Source of the DNA: JAAYGT01 sp050252075 | GTDB lineage: Bacteria; Pseudomonadota; Gammaproteobacteria; Burkholderiales; Burkholderiaceae_B | DNA: 64,000 nt | Direction: 5' to 3' | NCBI GenBank assembly: GCA_050252075.1 | Contig: JBFWLP010000002.1 | Coordinates: 1-64,000 of the forward strand | In this document: positions 7,801 to 17,203 of the stretch, piece after piece | Numbering within the stretch: the first letter of the stretch is position 1 | Layout of the letters: the number at the start of each line of letters is the position of its first letter | Made by a program: the position numbers and the translations under genes | The notes under the pieces: generated by a model | The model's input: the letters and a program-made list of their open reading frames with translations, nothing else | Told to the model about the DNA's origin: nothing | The model's database searches: none

Positions 7801-9054
7801 ATGAAACGTCGACTGATACTCAAGCAATTAACCGCAGCCAGCCTGCTGGCGCTGTCCGGCTGGGCGCCGGGCGTGTTTGCCGCCGAAGACACGATCAAGG
7901 TTGGGATCTTGCATTCCTTGTCCGGCACGATGGCAATTTCGGAAACGTCGCTGAAAGATGTGGCATTGATGACGATCGAACAGATCAATGCGAACGGCGG
8001 TGTTCTGGGTAAGAAACTGGAGCCCGTGATTGTGGATCCGGCATCGAACTGGCCCCTGTTCGCCGAAAAAGCACGGCAGCTTCTGGCCCAGGACAAGGTT
8101 GCCGTTGTCTTCGGGTGCTGGACATCGGTATCACGCAAATCGGTGCTGCCTGTTTTCAAGGAGCTCAACGGCCTGCTGTTTTACCCGGTTCAGTATGAGG
8201 GTGAAGAACTTGAACGCAATGTCTTTTATACCGGAGCCGCGCCAAACCAGCAGGCGATACCCGCCGTCGAATACCTGATGAGCGAGGACGGCGGCGGTGC
8301 CAAACGTTTCGTGCTGCTTGGCACCGACTACGTGTACCCGCGCACCACCAACAAGATCTTGCGCGCCTTCCTGAACAGCAAGGGCATTGGCGACAGCGAC
8401 ATTATGGAAGTCTACACGCCCTTCGGCCATGCCGATTACCAGACCATCGTGGCGAATATCAAGCAGTTTGCCACGGGCGGCCCCACCGCCGTGGTTTCCA
8501 CCATCAACGGCGACTCGAATGTACCTTTCTACAAAGAGCTGGGCAATGCGGGGCTGAAAGCCACCGATGTGCCGGTGGTGGCGTTTTCGGTGGGTGAAGA
8601 AGAGCTGCGCGGCGTTGACACAAAGCCGCTGGTAGGCCACCTGGCGGCATGGAACTACTTTCAGTCGATCGAAAACCCCGTGAATGCCGCATTTATCGAC
8701 CAGTGGAAGGCTTACGCGAAAAAAGCCGGTATTCCAAAAGCCGAAAGTGCTGTCACCAACGATCCGATGGAAGCCACCTATCTGGGCATCCAGTTATGGA
8801 AGCAGGCGGTGGAAAAAGCCGGCACCACGCAGGTTGACAAGGTGATCGATGCCCTGGGCGGCCTGAGCGTGCAATCGCCCAGCGGTTACACCATCACCAT
8901 GGACGCCACGAACCATCACCTGCACAAACCGGTGTACATCGGGGAAATCAACGAGAACGGCCAGTTCAACATTGTCTGGAAAACCGATGGCCCCGTGCGC
9001 GCCCAGCCCTGGAGCCCTTACCTGCCGGGCAATGAAAGCAAACAGGGTCTGTAA
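7801..9054 (+). CDS. urtA: Urea ABC transporter, periplasmic substrate-binding protein
   Basis: The 417-residue protein starts with a signal peptide (MKRRLILKQLTAASLLALSG to about residue 29, AFAAED-like cleavage region VFAAED). The mature part begins TIKVGILHSLSGTMAISE, the UrtA/AmiC-type Leu/Ile/Val-binding fold, and includes the segments GCWTSVSRKSVLP and YEGEELERNVFYTG that are typical of urea/short-amide binders. The ATG at 7801 has GGAG 6 bases before it. The frame is open further upstream, but that lies at or before the predicted transcription start. It is first in a 13-gene operon and delivers urea to UrtBC. Confidence 0.96.
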   Translation: MKRRLILKQLTAASLLALSGWAPGVFAAEDTIKVGILHSLSGTMAISETSLKDVALMTIEQINANGGVLGKKLEPVIVDPASNWPLFAEKARQLLAQDKVAVVFGCWTSVSRKSVLPVFKELNGLLFYPVQYEGEELERNVFYTGAAPNQQAIPAVEYLMSEDGGGAKRFVLLGTDYVYPRTTNKILRAFLNSKGIGDSDIMEVYTPFGHADYQTIVANIKQFATGGPTAVVSTINGDSNVPFYKELGNAGLKATDVPVVAFSVGEEELRGVDTKPLVGHLAAWNYFQSIENPVNAAFIDQWKAYAKKAGIPKAESAVTNDPMEATYLGIQLWKQAVEKAGTTQVDKVIDALGGLSVQSPSGYTITMDATNHHLHKPVYIGEINENGQFNIVWKTDGPVRAQPWSPYLPGNESKQGL

Positions 9055-9080
9055 TCGTTCATTCTCAAAGAAGGCTTGCC

Positions 9081-10718
9081 ATGGGCATGAAGAGCTGTTT
9101 TTCGCAAAGGCACCGGTGGACGGCGTTCCTGGTGGGCTGGGTGCTTGTACTGGCCCTGGCACCACGGGTCGGCAGCGCCACACCGATCACCCAGGCGACA
9201 CTGGCCCCGCTGGCAAGCGGTGACACATCGGCCAAACTGCGCGTCATCGAGCAGCTTGGCAGTTCGGAGTCGCCTCTGGCGGCCGAACTGCTGAGCGCCC
9301 TTGGCCAAGGGAGGCTGCGGGTTACCGACAACAACGAGATCGTCGTTGCCGCCCCTTCGGGGGGCTACCAAAACCCCGAAACCGGTGCGACCGTACCATC
9401 CGCTGCGGGATCGGTGATGCTATCGAACCGCCTGCGCCGGGCGGTTGCCGACGCCCTGGCCGCCACCGAACTGTTTTCCGCCACCCCGGCAACCCGGCTT
9501 GCCGCCGCCGAACGGCTGCAGCAACGCGCCGGCATGACGGACCAGGCCCTGATCGAACGCGCACTGGCCAGGGAATCCGACACACAGATCAAACATGCAC
9601 TGACGGTTGCGCGGGCCAGGCTGCTGCTGCAAAGCGCCGACAAAACCGCGAAACTGTCGGCCATTGAAACGCTGGGCGATACGCGCAGTGCGCGATTTCG
9701 CAGCGACCTGGCCGCCCTGACGGCCAGTGATGAACAAGGCAGGCCGCGCGAACCCGACCCCGACATTCGTGACGCCGCCGCAGACGCCCTGAAAAAGATA
9801 GACAGCCGCGAACGGCTGGTTCACTGGGCGGGCAACACGTTTTACGGCCTGAGCCTGGGAAGCGTTCTTCTGCTGGCGGCGCTGGGTCTGGCGATTACCT
9901 TCGGGCTGATGGGCGTTATCAATATGGCGCACGGCGAGATGCTCATGATCGGCGCCTATGCCACGTACATGGTGCAACGGCTGTTTACGGCGCTGGCACC
10001 CACCTGGATGGACTGGTATCTGCTGATTGCGCTGCCAGTGGCCTTCGTCATTACCGCCGGCGTGGGCATGGCGCTGGAGCGCACGGTGATCCGGTGGCTG
10101 TACGGCAGGCCGCTGGAAACCCTGCTGGCAACATGGGGCATCAGCCTGCTGCTGATGCAGGCAGTACGCTCGGCGTTCGGCGCCCAGAACGTCGAGGTCA
10201 GCAACCCGTCGTGGATGTCCGGCGGTGTGACCGTGCTGGGCGATCTGGTGCTGAGCTACAACCGGATCACCATCATTCTTTTCGCCCTGCTCGTTGTCTT
10301 GCTGGTGGCCGTCATGCTGAATCACACCCGCCTGGGGTTGTTTGTGCGGGCGATCACCCAGAACCGGCGCATGGCCGATTGCGTGGGTGTACCCACCGGC
10401 CGCGTTGACATGCTGGCATTCGGGCTGGGCTCGGGCATTGCGGGCCTGGGCGGGGTTGCCTTGTCGCAATTGGGCAATGTGGGCCCTGACCTGGGCCGGG
10501 CTTACATTGTCGATTCATTCATGGTGGTGGTGGTCGGCGGCGTGGGCCAGCTGGCCGGCACCGTGATTGCGGCCTTCGGCCTGGGCAGCCTTACCAAGTT
10601 CCTGGAGCCCTGGAGTGGTGCGGTACTGGCAAAAATCACGCTGCTGATCGTCGTTATCCTGTTTATTCAGAAGCGCCCCCAAGGCCTCTTTGCTGCACGC
10701 GGAAGGAGCGTGGAATGA
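9081..10718 (+). CDS. urtB: Urea ABC transporter permease UrtB
   Basis: The product has 545 residues. After a signal-like hydrophobic start (residues 12-30) comes an extracytoplasmic helical region of about 230 residues with HEAT-like pairs (for example LRVIEQLGSSESPLAAELLS and KLSAIETLGDTRSARFRSDL), then the LivH-type membrane domain from about residue 260, with GLMGVINMAHGEMLMIGAYA near 280. This extended N-terminus is a family feature of UrtB and distinguishes it from LivH. A second possible ATG is two codons in. The stop overlaps urtC by 4 bases (ATGA), indicating translational coupling. Confidence 0.95.
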   Translation: MGMKSCFSQRHRWTAFLVGWVLVLALAPRVGSATPITQATLAPLASGDTSAKLRVIEQLGSSESPLAAELLSALGQGRLRVTDNNEIVVAAPSGGYQNPETGATVPSAAGSVMLSNRLRRAVADALAATELFSATPATRLAAAERLQQRAGMTDQALIERALARESDTQIKHALTVARARLLLQSADKTAKLSAIETLGDTRSARFRSDLAALTASDEQGRPREPDPDIRDAAADALKKIDSRERLVHWAGNTFYGLSLGSVLLLAALGLAITFGLMGVINMAHGEMLMIGAYATYMVQRLFTALAPTWMDWYLLIALPVAFVITAGVGMALERTVIRWLYGRPLETLLATWGISLLLMQAVRSAFGAQNVEVSNPSWMSGGVTVLGDLVLSYNRITIILFALLVVLLVAVMLNHTRLGLFVRAITQNRRMADCVGVPTGRVDMLAFGLGSGIAGLGGVALSQLGNVGPDLGRAYIVDSFMVVVVGGVGQLAGTVIAAFGLGSLTKFLEPWSGAVLAKITLLIVVILFIQKRPQGLFAARGRSVE

Positions 10719-11857
10719 CTGCAACCGCACTGCCCCTGTCTTCCCCATCGTCACATTACCCTGCGCGCCGCCGCCTTTTCTCGGGCAAGGCCTGGACCGC
10801 ACTGGTGGTGCTGAGCCTGCTGATGGCGGTACTGCCGGTGTTGAACACCCTGTTTGAACCCGGCCATCCTTTGCACGTATCCACCTATACGATCACCCTG
10901 CTGGGGAAATTCATGTGCTACGCGCTGGCGGCGCTGGCACTGGATCTGGTCTGGGGTTACGCCGGCATACTTTCACTGGGCCACGGCTTGTTTTTCGCGC
11001 TGGGCGGCTACGCCCACGGCATGTACCTGATGCGTGCCATCGGAACCGACGGCGGGTACGAAAGCCACCTGCCGGACTTCATGGTGTTTCTGAACTGGAC
11101 CGAATTCCCCTGGTATTGGGCGTTCACGGACCACTTTGCCTACGCCATGCTTCTGGTGGTGCTGGTACCCGGTGTGGTGGCTTTCGTATTCGGCTACTTC
11201 GCGTTTCGTTCGCGGATCACCGGGGTGTACTTTTCCATCATCACCCAGGCGCTCACCTTCGCCGCCATGTTGCTGTTCTTCCGGAATGACACCGGCTTCG
11301 GCGGCAATAACGGATTCACTGACTTCAAACGCATTCTGGGGGCCGACATTACAGCCGACAGCACGCGGGCAATGCTGTACTGGGTCACGTTGACGGTGTT
11401 GGTGAGTGCCCTGCTGCTGGCGCGCGCCATTACACAATCCAAGCTGGGACGCTTGCTCACGGCCATTCGCGACGCGGAAAGCCGCGTCCGCTTCCTGGGT
11501 TACGAGCCACTGGGTTTCAAGCTTTTCATCTGGACGCTATCAGCTGTGCTGTGCGGAATAGCCGGGGCTCTGTATGTTCCACAGGTGGGCATTATCAACC
11601 CCAGCGAAATGTCGACCGAGAACTCCATTGAAATGGTGATCTGGGTTGCCACCGGCGGGCGCGGAACGCTGATCGGGCCCATCATCGGCGCCGGAGCGGT
11701 GAACGGCCTGAAAACCTGGTTTACCAGCGTCTTGCCCGAGTTCTGGCTGTATGCACTGGGCCTGATCTTTGTGCTGACCACACTTTTTCTTCCCCAGGGC
11801 ATTGTCGGTCTGGCGCGCTCGCTGGGACGACGTTTTTCCCGGGAGACCACATCATGA
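10715..11857 (+). CDS. urtC: Urea ABC transporter permease UrtC
   Basis: The 380-residue protein is a LivM-type permease with about nine or ten membrane segments. The family stretch LVWGYAGILSLGHGLFFALG is at about residues 75-94, and the segment AIRDAESRVRFLGYEP near 250 faces the ATPases. It forms the urea channel with UrtB. The start codon overlaps the urtB stop and the stop overlaps the urtD start, each as ATGA. Confidence 0.95.
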   Translation: MTATALPLSSPSSHYPARRRLFSGKAWTALVVLSLLMAVLPVLNTLFEPGHPLHVSTYTITLLGKFMCYALAALALDLVWGYAGILSLGHGLFFALGGYAHGMYLMRAIGTDGGYESHLPDFMVFLNWTEFPWYWAFTDHFAYAMLLVVLVPGVVAFVFGYFAFRSRITGVYFSIITQALTFAAMLLFFRNDTGFGGNNGFTDFKRILGADITADSTRAMLYWVTLTVLVSALLLARAITQSKLGRLLTAIRDAESRVRFLGYEPLGFKLFIWTLSAVLCGIAGALYVPQVGIINPSEMSTENSIEMVIWVATGGRGTLIGPIIGAGAVNGLKTWFTSVLPEFWLYALGLIFVLTTLFLPQGIVGLARSLGRRFSRETTS

Positions 11858-12645
11858 GCACGTCTTACGGCCACGTGACGGAAACCGGGCTGGACACGCG
11901 CCACGGCGTGATGCTGTACCTGGAAAACATTACCGTCAGTTTCGACGGCTTCAATGCGCTGAACAACCTGACACTGGATATCGGCGTGGGGGAGCTGCGT
12001 TGCATCATCGGCCCCAACGGCGCGGGCAAAACCACCATGATGGATGTCATTACAGGCAAAACCAAACCCACGTCGGGCACCGCGTTCTTCGGGCAAAACA
12101 TAGATTTGACCGAACTGAACGAAACCCAGATCGCCAACGCGGGCATCGGCCGAAAGTTCCAGCGCCCCACCGTCTTCGAGCACCATTCGGTGTTTGAAAA
12201 CCTTGAGCTGGCCATGAAAGCCGACAAACGCGTCAAACCCACGCTGTTCTCCCGCCTGCGCAGCGACGAGCTGGACACGATCGACACCACGCTGCGCCAG
12301 ATCCGCCTGGAAGGCGAGGCCGGCCGGCCGGCGGGATTGCTTTCCCACGGCCAGAAACAATGGCTGGAAATCGGTATGTTGCTGATCCAGCAACCCAAGC
12401 TGTTGTTGCTGGATGAGCCGGTGGCGGGCATGACGGACGCCGAAACCGAACGAACCGCCGAGCTGCTCAATGAGCTCAAAGGCAAGCACGCCTTGATGGT
12501 GGTCGAACACGACATGGCCTTTGTGACGGCTATCGCCGGGTCGGGAAAAGTGACCGTGCTGCATGAAGGCTCGGTGCTGGCTGAAGGATCGATGCGTTCG
12601 GTGCAATCGGACGAACGGGTCATTGAAGTGTATCTGGGACGCTAA
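11854..12645 (+). CDS. urtD: Urea ABC transporter ATP-binding protein UrtD
   Basis: The product has 263 residues and is a LivG-type ATPase. Walker A is GPNGAGKTT (near 51-59). The Q-loop region has GRKFQRPTVFEHHSVFENL, the signature is the atypical LSHGQKQWLEIG (near 164) seen in UrtD proteins in place of LSGGQ, and Walker B is LLLLDEPVAGM. An N-terminal stretch of about 20 residues precedes the domain and a shorter start at the ATG near residue 20 is possible. It pairs with UrtE. Confidence 0.95.
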   Translation: MSTSYGHVTETGLDTRHGVMLYLENITVSFDGFNALNNLTLDIGVGELRCIIGPNGAGKTTMMDVITGKTKPTSGTAFFGQNIDLTELNETQIANAGIGRKFQRPTVFEHHSVFENLELAMKADKRVKPTLFSRLRSDELDTIDTTLRQIRLEGEAGRPAGLLSHGQKQWLEIGMLLIQQPKLLLLDEPVAGMTDAETERTAELLNELKGKHALMVVEHDMAFVTAIAGSGKVTVLHEGSVLAEGSMRSVQSDERVIEVYLGR

Positions 12646-12647
12646 CC

Positions 12648-13346
12648 ATGCTGAATCTGCGCGATATTCACCAATACTACGGCAGCAGCCACACACTGCG
12701 CGGCATATCCTTCGACGTAAAGCAGGGCGAGTGCATGGCGCTGCTGGGCCGCAACGGCGTGGGAAAGACCACGCTGCTCAAATGCCTGATGGGCGTTCTG
12801 CCGGTAAAGGCGGGCGACATCGAGTTTTGCGGTCACGACATTACCGCACTGGCGCCGCACCAGCGCGCGGCCGCCGGGATGGCCTATGTGCCGCAAGGGC
12901 GCGACATTTTCGCGCGCCTGACCGTCGAGGAAAACATCCGCATGGGGATGGCCTGCAAACCCGGCAAACAAGCCGCTGCCATTCCCGAGTCGGTGTACAC
13001 CCTGTTTCCGGTGCTGAAAACCATGCTTCGCCGCCGGGGCGGCGACCTTTCAGGCGGCCAGCAACAGCAGCTGGCGATTGCCCGGGCACTGGTGTCCGAC
13101 CCCAAACTGATCATTTTCGACGAGCCCACCGAAGGCATTCAACCGTCGATCATCAAGGATATCGGCCGCGTAATCCGGCTGCTGCGCGAACGCGGTGACA
13201 TCGGCATACTGCTATGCGAGCAGTACGTGGATTTCGCGCGTGAACTGGCCGACCGCTTTGTGGTGCTTTCTCGCGGTTCGGTGGTGGCGCACGGCAATGC
13301 GCGCGATATCCACACCGAGGCGGTACGCCGCCATCTGGCGGTATAG
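12648..13346 (+). CDS. urtE: Urea ABC transporter ATP-binding protein UrtE
   Basis: The 232-residue protein is a LivF-type ATPase: Walker A GRNGVGKTT (near 34-42), signature LSGGQQQQLAIARAL (near 136-150) and Walker B LIIFDEPTEGIQPS. The EGIQPS end of Walker B is the usual form in UrtE. It is two bases downstream of urtD and three bases upstream of ureD, so transporter and enzyme genes are one unit. Confidence 0.95.
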   Translation: MLNLRDIHQYYGSSHTLRGISFDVKQGECMALLGRNGVGKTTLLKCLMGVLPVKAGDIEFCGHDITALAPHQRAAAGMAYVPQGRDIFARLTVEENIRMGMACKPGKQAAAIPESVYTLFPVLKTMLRRRGGDLSGGQQQQLAIARALVSDPKLIIFDEPTEGIQPSIIKDIGRVIRLLRERGDIGILLCEQYVDFARELADRFVVLSRGSVVAHGNARDIHTEAVRRHLAV

Positions 13347-13349
13347 ATC

Positions 13350-14195
13350 ATGAACGATACCTGGCCCGCCCTGCTGGATCTGGACTTCGAATCGCACGGC
13401 GAACGCGGCACGGTACTGCGCCGCCGCTATCACGAAGGCCCCCTGCTGGCCCAGAAAGCCCTGTATCCCGAGGGCCCGGAAGCCTGTCATGTCACGGTAC
13501 TGCACCCCCCGTCGGGCATCGCCGGCGGCGACACGCTGGCGATCAATGTCAGTGTCGGCACCGGGGCACACGCCGTCATCAGCACGCCGGGGGCCACGCG
13601 CTGGTACAAGTCGGCCGGCCGGGAAAGTACCCAGCAAGTGCATCTGCAGGTGGCGGCCGGGGGGTTGCTTGACTGGCTTCCCCAGGAAAACATCGTGTTT
13701 GAAAACGCGGTGGCCACCTCGGGAACATACGTTTCGCTGGCATCGGGCGCACGCGCCATCGGATGGGAAATCACCCAGTTCGGCAGCGTGCTCACTGAAG
13801 GCCACTGGCATCAGGGCTCCATGCAGCTGGACCTGCGCCTGGATCTTGACGGGCTGCCCGTGTGGCTGGACACCGGCCGGCTTGAAGCGACCGACCCTTT
13901 GCGCCACAGCCTCAACGGACTGGCCGGCTTTCCCGTCACCGCCACGCTGTGGGCCTTCGGACCGGAACTGACGCGTGACACCACAGATGCCCTGGCCGGT
14001 GTGTTGCCCTGGAACAGTTCGCTGCGTGCCGGCCTGACACATTTTCCTGAACTGAACCAGCAAGGATTGAGCCTGGTACGCGTGCTGGGCCACCACGCCC
14101 AGGATGTGCGCGCGCTGCTTGTTGACGTGTGGATTCGCTTGCGACCGCTGATGCTGGGCGTACCCGGCCGCCCTTTACGCATCTGGTCGACCTGA
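13350..14195 (+). CDS. ureD: Urease accessory protein UreD
   Basis: UreD (281 residues) is the scaffold that recruits UreF and UreG to apo-urease and conducts nickel to the active site. Typical features are RRRYHEGPLLAQKALYPEGP near 25-44, HPPSGIAGGDTLAINV near 51-66, STPGATRWYKSAG near 76 and GALLVDVW-like ending (ALLVDVWIRLRPLMLG). The length is within the normal range. Four bases separate it from urtE and 38 from ureA. Confidence 0.95.
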   Translation: MNDTWPALLDLDFESHGERGTVLRRRYHEGPLLAQKALYPEGPEACHVTVLHPPSGIAGGDTLAINVSVGTGAHAVISTPGATRWYKSAGRESTQQVHLQVAAGGLLDWLPQENIVFENAVATSGTYVSLASGARAIGWEITQFGSVLTEGHWHQGSMQLDLRLDLDGLPVWLDTGRLEATDPLRHSLNGLAGFPVTATLWAFGPELTRDTTDALAGVLPWNSSLRAGLTHFPELNQQGLSLVRVLGHHAQDVRALLVDVWIRLRPLMLGVPGRPLRIWST

Positions 14196-14233
14196 GCCAT
14201 CGGGAACACCCCAACCAACACCTGGAGAAGACA

Positions 14234-14536
14234 ATGGACCTGAGCCCCAGAGAGAAAGACAAACTGCTGATATTCACGGCGGCATTGCTGGCCGAACGGC
14301 GACGCGCCCGGGGATTGAAGCTGAACTATCCCGAGGCCGTCGCCTTCATTACGGCCGCGCTGCTTGAAGGTGCGCGCGACGGTCGCACCGTGAGCCAGCT
14401 GATGCACTTTGGCACCACCGTGCTGACGCGCGACGACGTGATGGAGGGCGTTCCCGAAATGTTGACGGAGCTTCAAACCGAAGCAACGTTTCCGGATGGA
14501 ACCAAACTGATCACCGTTCATCACCCCATTATCTGA
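14234..14536 (+). CDS. ureA: Urease gamma subunit
   Basis: The product has exactly 100 residues, the standard gamma length. It begins MDLSPREKDKLLIFTAALLA and contains GLKLNYPEAVAFITAALLEG and TVSQLMHFGTTVLTRDDVM, all highly conserved in UreA. The ATG at 14234 follows GGAGAAG. A longer open frame upstream has no family match. The gamma subunit packs against beta and alpha in the (abc)3 urease trimer. Confidence 0.97.
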   Translation: MDLSPREKDKLLIFTAALLAERRRARGLKLNYPEAVAFITAALLEGARDGRTVSQLMHFGTTVLTRDDVMEGVPEMLTELQTEATFPDGTKLITVHHPII

Positions 14537-14567
14537 TCCATTGCGCCCTATTTCCCAAGGAGCTCCT

Positions 14568-15167
14568 ATGACACCGTTTATCCGTAACACCGCCGGCCTG
14601 ATGCTGCTGGCACCCGCCGTGGCCCTTGCCCATCCCGGTCACGTGGACGCCGCCATTGATTCGGCATTCCACCTGGGCTGGCTGCATCCGTTGACCGGCA
14701 TCGATCACCTGGCCGCCATGTTGGCCGTTGGTTGCTGGAGCGCACTGACGGCGTCATCCGCAGGAGCCCGGCTGGGCCGCGCGGGGTGGTTCGCCGGCTT
14801 TTTGCTGATCGGTGCGCTGACAGGGTGGGCGGGGCTGGCACTGCCCGCCGTCGAGCCCATGATCATGGTTTCGCTGCTGGTCATCGGCCTGATTCTGGCT
14901 CGTGCCGATACGCAGAATGCCGCCCTGCCGCTGGGGCTTATGGCCTTCTTCGCGCTTTTTCACGGCGTGGCCCACGTCGCCGAAGTGCCGTCATCCATGT
15001 CGCCGGTGCAGTTCACCGCAGGCTTTATGACGGCCAGCCTGTTACTGCTGGGTCTGGGCGCAGGGCTTGGCGCGCTCTTGACCGCTCACAGGCGCTGGCT
15101 GCAACCCGTGCTGGGTGCCACTGTTGCCGGATACGGCATGGTGCTGCTCGGGCTGGCAAGGGGGTAA
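14568..15167 (+). CDS. ureJ: HupE/UreJ family protein, probable nickel permease or metallocentre helper
   Basis: The 199-residue membrane protein starts with a signal-like helix and an ALAHPGHV motif at about residue 19. The family motif HPLTGIDHLAAMLAVG lies near 38-53, and a second His motif (HGVAHVAE) near 127. Six or seven membrane segments are visible. HupE relatives import nickel for metalloenzymes. It sits between ureA and ureB, which implies nickel supply for urease. ATG at 14568 has AAGGAG upstream. The in-frame TTG at 14541 is less likely. Confidence 0.93.
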   Translation: MTPFIRNTAGLMLLAPAVALAHPGHVDAAIDSAFHLGWLHPLTGIDHLAAMLAVGCWSALTASSAGARLGRAGWFAGFLLIGALTGWAGLALPAVEPMIMVSLLVIGLILARADTQNAALPLGLMAFFALFHGVAHVAEVPSSMSPVQFTAGFMTASLLLLGLGAGLGALLTAHRRWLQPVLGATVAGYGMVLLGLARG

Positions 15168-15171
15168 CGCC

Positions 15172-15477
15172 ATGATTCCCGGAGAAATTCTGGCCGAACC
15201 CGGCGAAATCGAACTGAACAGCGGTCGAACGACCTGCGTGGTCGACGTCGTCAACACGGGTGACCGGCCCGTGCAGGTGGGATCCCATTTTCATTTTGCC
15301 GAAGTCAACGGCGCCCTGGCATTCGATCGCCACGCCGCACGCGGATTTCGTTTGAATATCGCGGCCGGTACCGCCGTCCGTTTCGAACCGGGGCAAAAAC
15401 GCACGGTGGAACTGGTTGCCCTGGCCGGCGACCGCCGTGTCATCGGCTTTCAGGGCCAAGTGATGGGGGATCTTTGA
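15172..15477 (+). CDS. ureB: Urease beta subunit
   Basis: The 101-residue protein begins MIPGEILAEPGEIELNSG, the near-invariant UreB start, and contains NTGDRPVQVGSHFHFAEVN and RHAARGFRLNIAAGTAVRFE. This is the normal size for a separate beta subunit. ATG at 15172 was chosen over an upstream open frame because of the family N-terminus. Its stop directly abuts the ureC ATG. Confidence 0.97.
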   Translation: MIPGEILAEPGEIELNSGRTTCVVDVVNTGDRPVQVGSHFHFAEVNGALAFDRHAARGFRLNIAAGTAVRFEPGQKRTVELVALAGDRRVIGFQGQVMGDL

Positions 15478-17193
15478 ATGGTTACCATTTCACGAAAAGC
15501 ATACAGCGAGATGTTTGGCCCCACCGTCACCAACGGGCGCGGCGACCGCGTTCGCCTGGCCGATACGGGGTTGCTGGCCGAGGTGGAGCACGACTTCACC
15601 ATCTACGGCGACGAAGTGAAGTTCGGCGGAGGCAAGGTCATACGCGACGGTATGGGTCAAAGCCAGCGACTGAGCGCCGACTGCGCAGACACCGTCATCA
15701 CGAACGCCCTGATCATCGACGCCGTCACCGGCATTGTCAAAGCCGATATCGGTATCAAGAACGGGCACATCAGCGGCATCGGCAAAGCCGGGAACCCGGA
15801 TATACAACCCGGAGTCACCATCGTTATCGGGCCGGGCACCGAGATCATTGCAGGCGAAGGCCTGATTCTGACCGCCGGAGGAATCGACGCTCATATCCAC
15901 TTCATTTGCCCGCAACAAATCGACGAGGCGCTTGCCAGTGGCGTAACCACCATGATCGGGGGGGGCACCGGCCCGGCCACAGGTACGCTGGCAACGACCT
16001 GCACGCCGGGGCCCTGGCACATGCATGCCATGCTGGCCGCCGCCGACGCCTTTCCCATGAATCTGGGCTTCCTGGGAAAAGGAAACTGCAGCGTGCCCGA
16101 ACCCCTGCGTGAACAGATCCAGGCCGGCGCCATGGGCCTGAAGCTGCACGAAGACTGGGGCACGACCCCGGCAGCCATCGACAACTGCCTGAGCGTTGCC
16201 GATGAAAGCGATGTCCAGGTCGCCATTCACAGCGACACACTGAACGAGGCCGGGTTTGTGGAAGACACGTTCCGCGCGTTCAAAGGCCGCACCATTCACG
16301 CCTACCATACCGAGGGTGCGGGCGGCGGCCATGCTCCCGACATCATCCGCGCCGCCGGCATGCCCAATGTGCTGCCGTCGTCCACCAACCCGACCATGCC
16401 GTACACCGTCAACACCATTGACGAACATCTGGACATGCTGATGGTTTGCCACCATCTGGATCCGGCGATCGCTGAAGATATCGCCTTTGCCGAAAGCCGC
16501 ATTCGCCGCGAGACCATCGCCGCCGAAGACATTCTTCACGACCTGGGGGCCTTCTCGATCATGAGCTCGGACTCGCAGGCCATGGGCCGGGTTGGTGAAG
16601 TGATTCTGCGCACCTGGCAAACCGCTGACAAAATGAAGAAGCAACGCGGCTCGCTCGCGGGTGATACGAATCGTTCGGACAATCAGCGCATCAAACGCTA
16701 CATTGCCAAGTACACCATCAACCCTGCCATCGCCCAGGGGATCAGCCACAAAGTGGGTTCCGTCCAGGTGGGGAAATTTGCCGATCTGGTGTTGTGGCGT
16801 CCGGCGTTTTTCGGTGTCCGGCCCAGCATAGTCATCAAGGGCGGCATGATCGCCGGCGCCCTGATGGGAGATCCGAATGCCTCGATCTCGACCCCGCAGC
16901 CGGTGCACTTTCGTCCCATGTTCGGCAGCTTTGGCAAAGCGTTGCGCACCTCGCTTACATTCGTTTCCCGCCAGGCGATCGACAACCCGCGCGTGGCCGA
17001 CCTGGGTTTGGCCAAACCGCTGGAGGCCGTGCGCCATTGCCGCTCGATCGGCAAGCGCGACATGGTGTTGAACAACTGGATGCCGGACATTACCGTCGAC
17101 CCCCAAACCTACCGGGTGATGGCCGACGGCCAATGGTTAAGCTGCGAGCCGGCCCGCGAACTGCCCATGGCCCAGCGCTATTTTTTATTCTGA
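15478..17193 (+). CDS. ureC: Urease alpha (catalytic) subunit
   Basis: UreC (571 residues, normal length) hydrolyses urea to ammonia and carbamate at a di-nickel centre. All ligands can be placed: His139 and His141 in DAHIHFICPQQ, the carbamylated Lys222 and His224 in GLKLHEDWG, His251 in AIHSDTLNE, His277 in HTEGAGGGHAPD and Asp365 in SSDSQAMGR. The mobile flap Cys324-His325 is in MVCHHLDP. The enzyme therefore appears fully competent. It lies at the centre of the operon. Confidence 0.98.
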   Translation: MVTISRKAYSEMFGPTVTNGRGDRVRLADTGLLAEVEHDFTIYGDEVKFGGGKVIRDGMGQSQRLSADCADTVITNALIIDAVTGIVKADIGIKNGHISGIGKAGNPDIQPGVTIVIGPGTEIIAGEGLILTAGGIDAHIHFICPQQIDEALASGVTTMIGGGTGPATGTLATTCTPGPWHMHAMLAAADAFPMNLGFLGKGNCSVPEPLREQIQAGAMGLKLHEDWGTTPAAIDNCLSVADESDVQVAIHSDTLNEAGFVEDTFRAFKGRTIHAYHTEGAGGGHAPDIIRAAGMPNVLPSSTNPTMPYTVNTIDEHLDMLMVCHHLDPAIAEDIAFAESRIRRETIAAEDILHDLGAFSIMSSDSQAMGRVGEVILRTWQTADKMKKQRGSLAGDTNRSDNQRIKRYIAKYTINPAIAQGISHKVGSVQVGKFADLVLWRPAFFGVRPSIVIKGGMIAGALMGDPNASISTPQPVHFRPMFGSFGKALRTSLTFVSRQAIDNPRVADLGLAKPLEAVRHCRSIGKRDMVLNNWMPDITVDPQTYRVMADGQWLSCEPARELPMAQRYFLF

Positions 17194-17203
17194 AGGGACC
17201 GCC

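Noticed and set aside
15490..17133. A 547-codon open frame opposite ureC
   Set aside because: Antisense shadow of the urease alpha gene. The catalytic residues are all on the plus strand.
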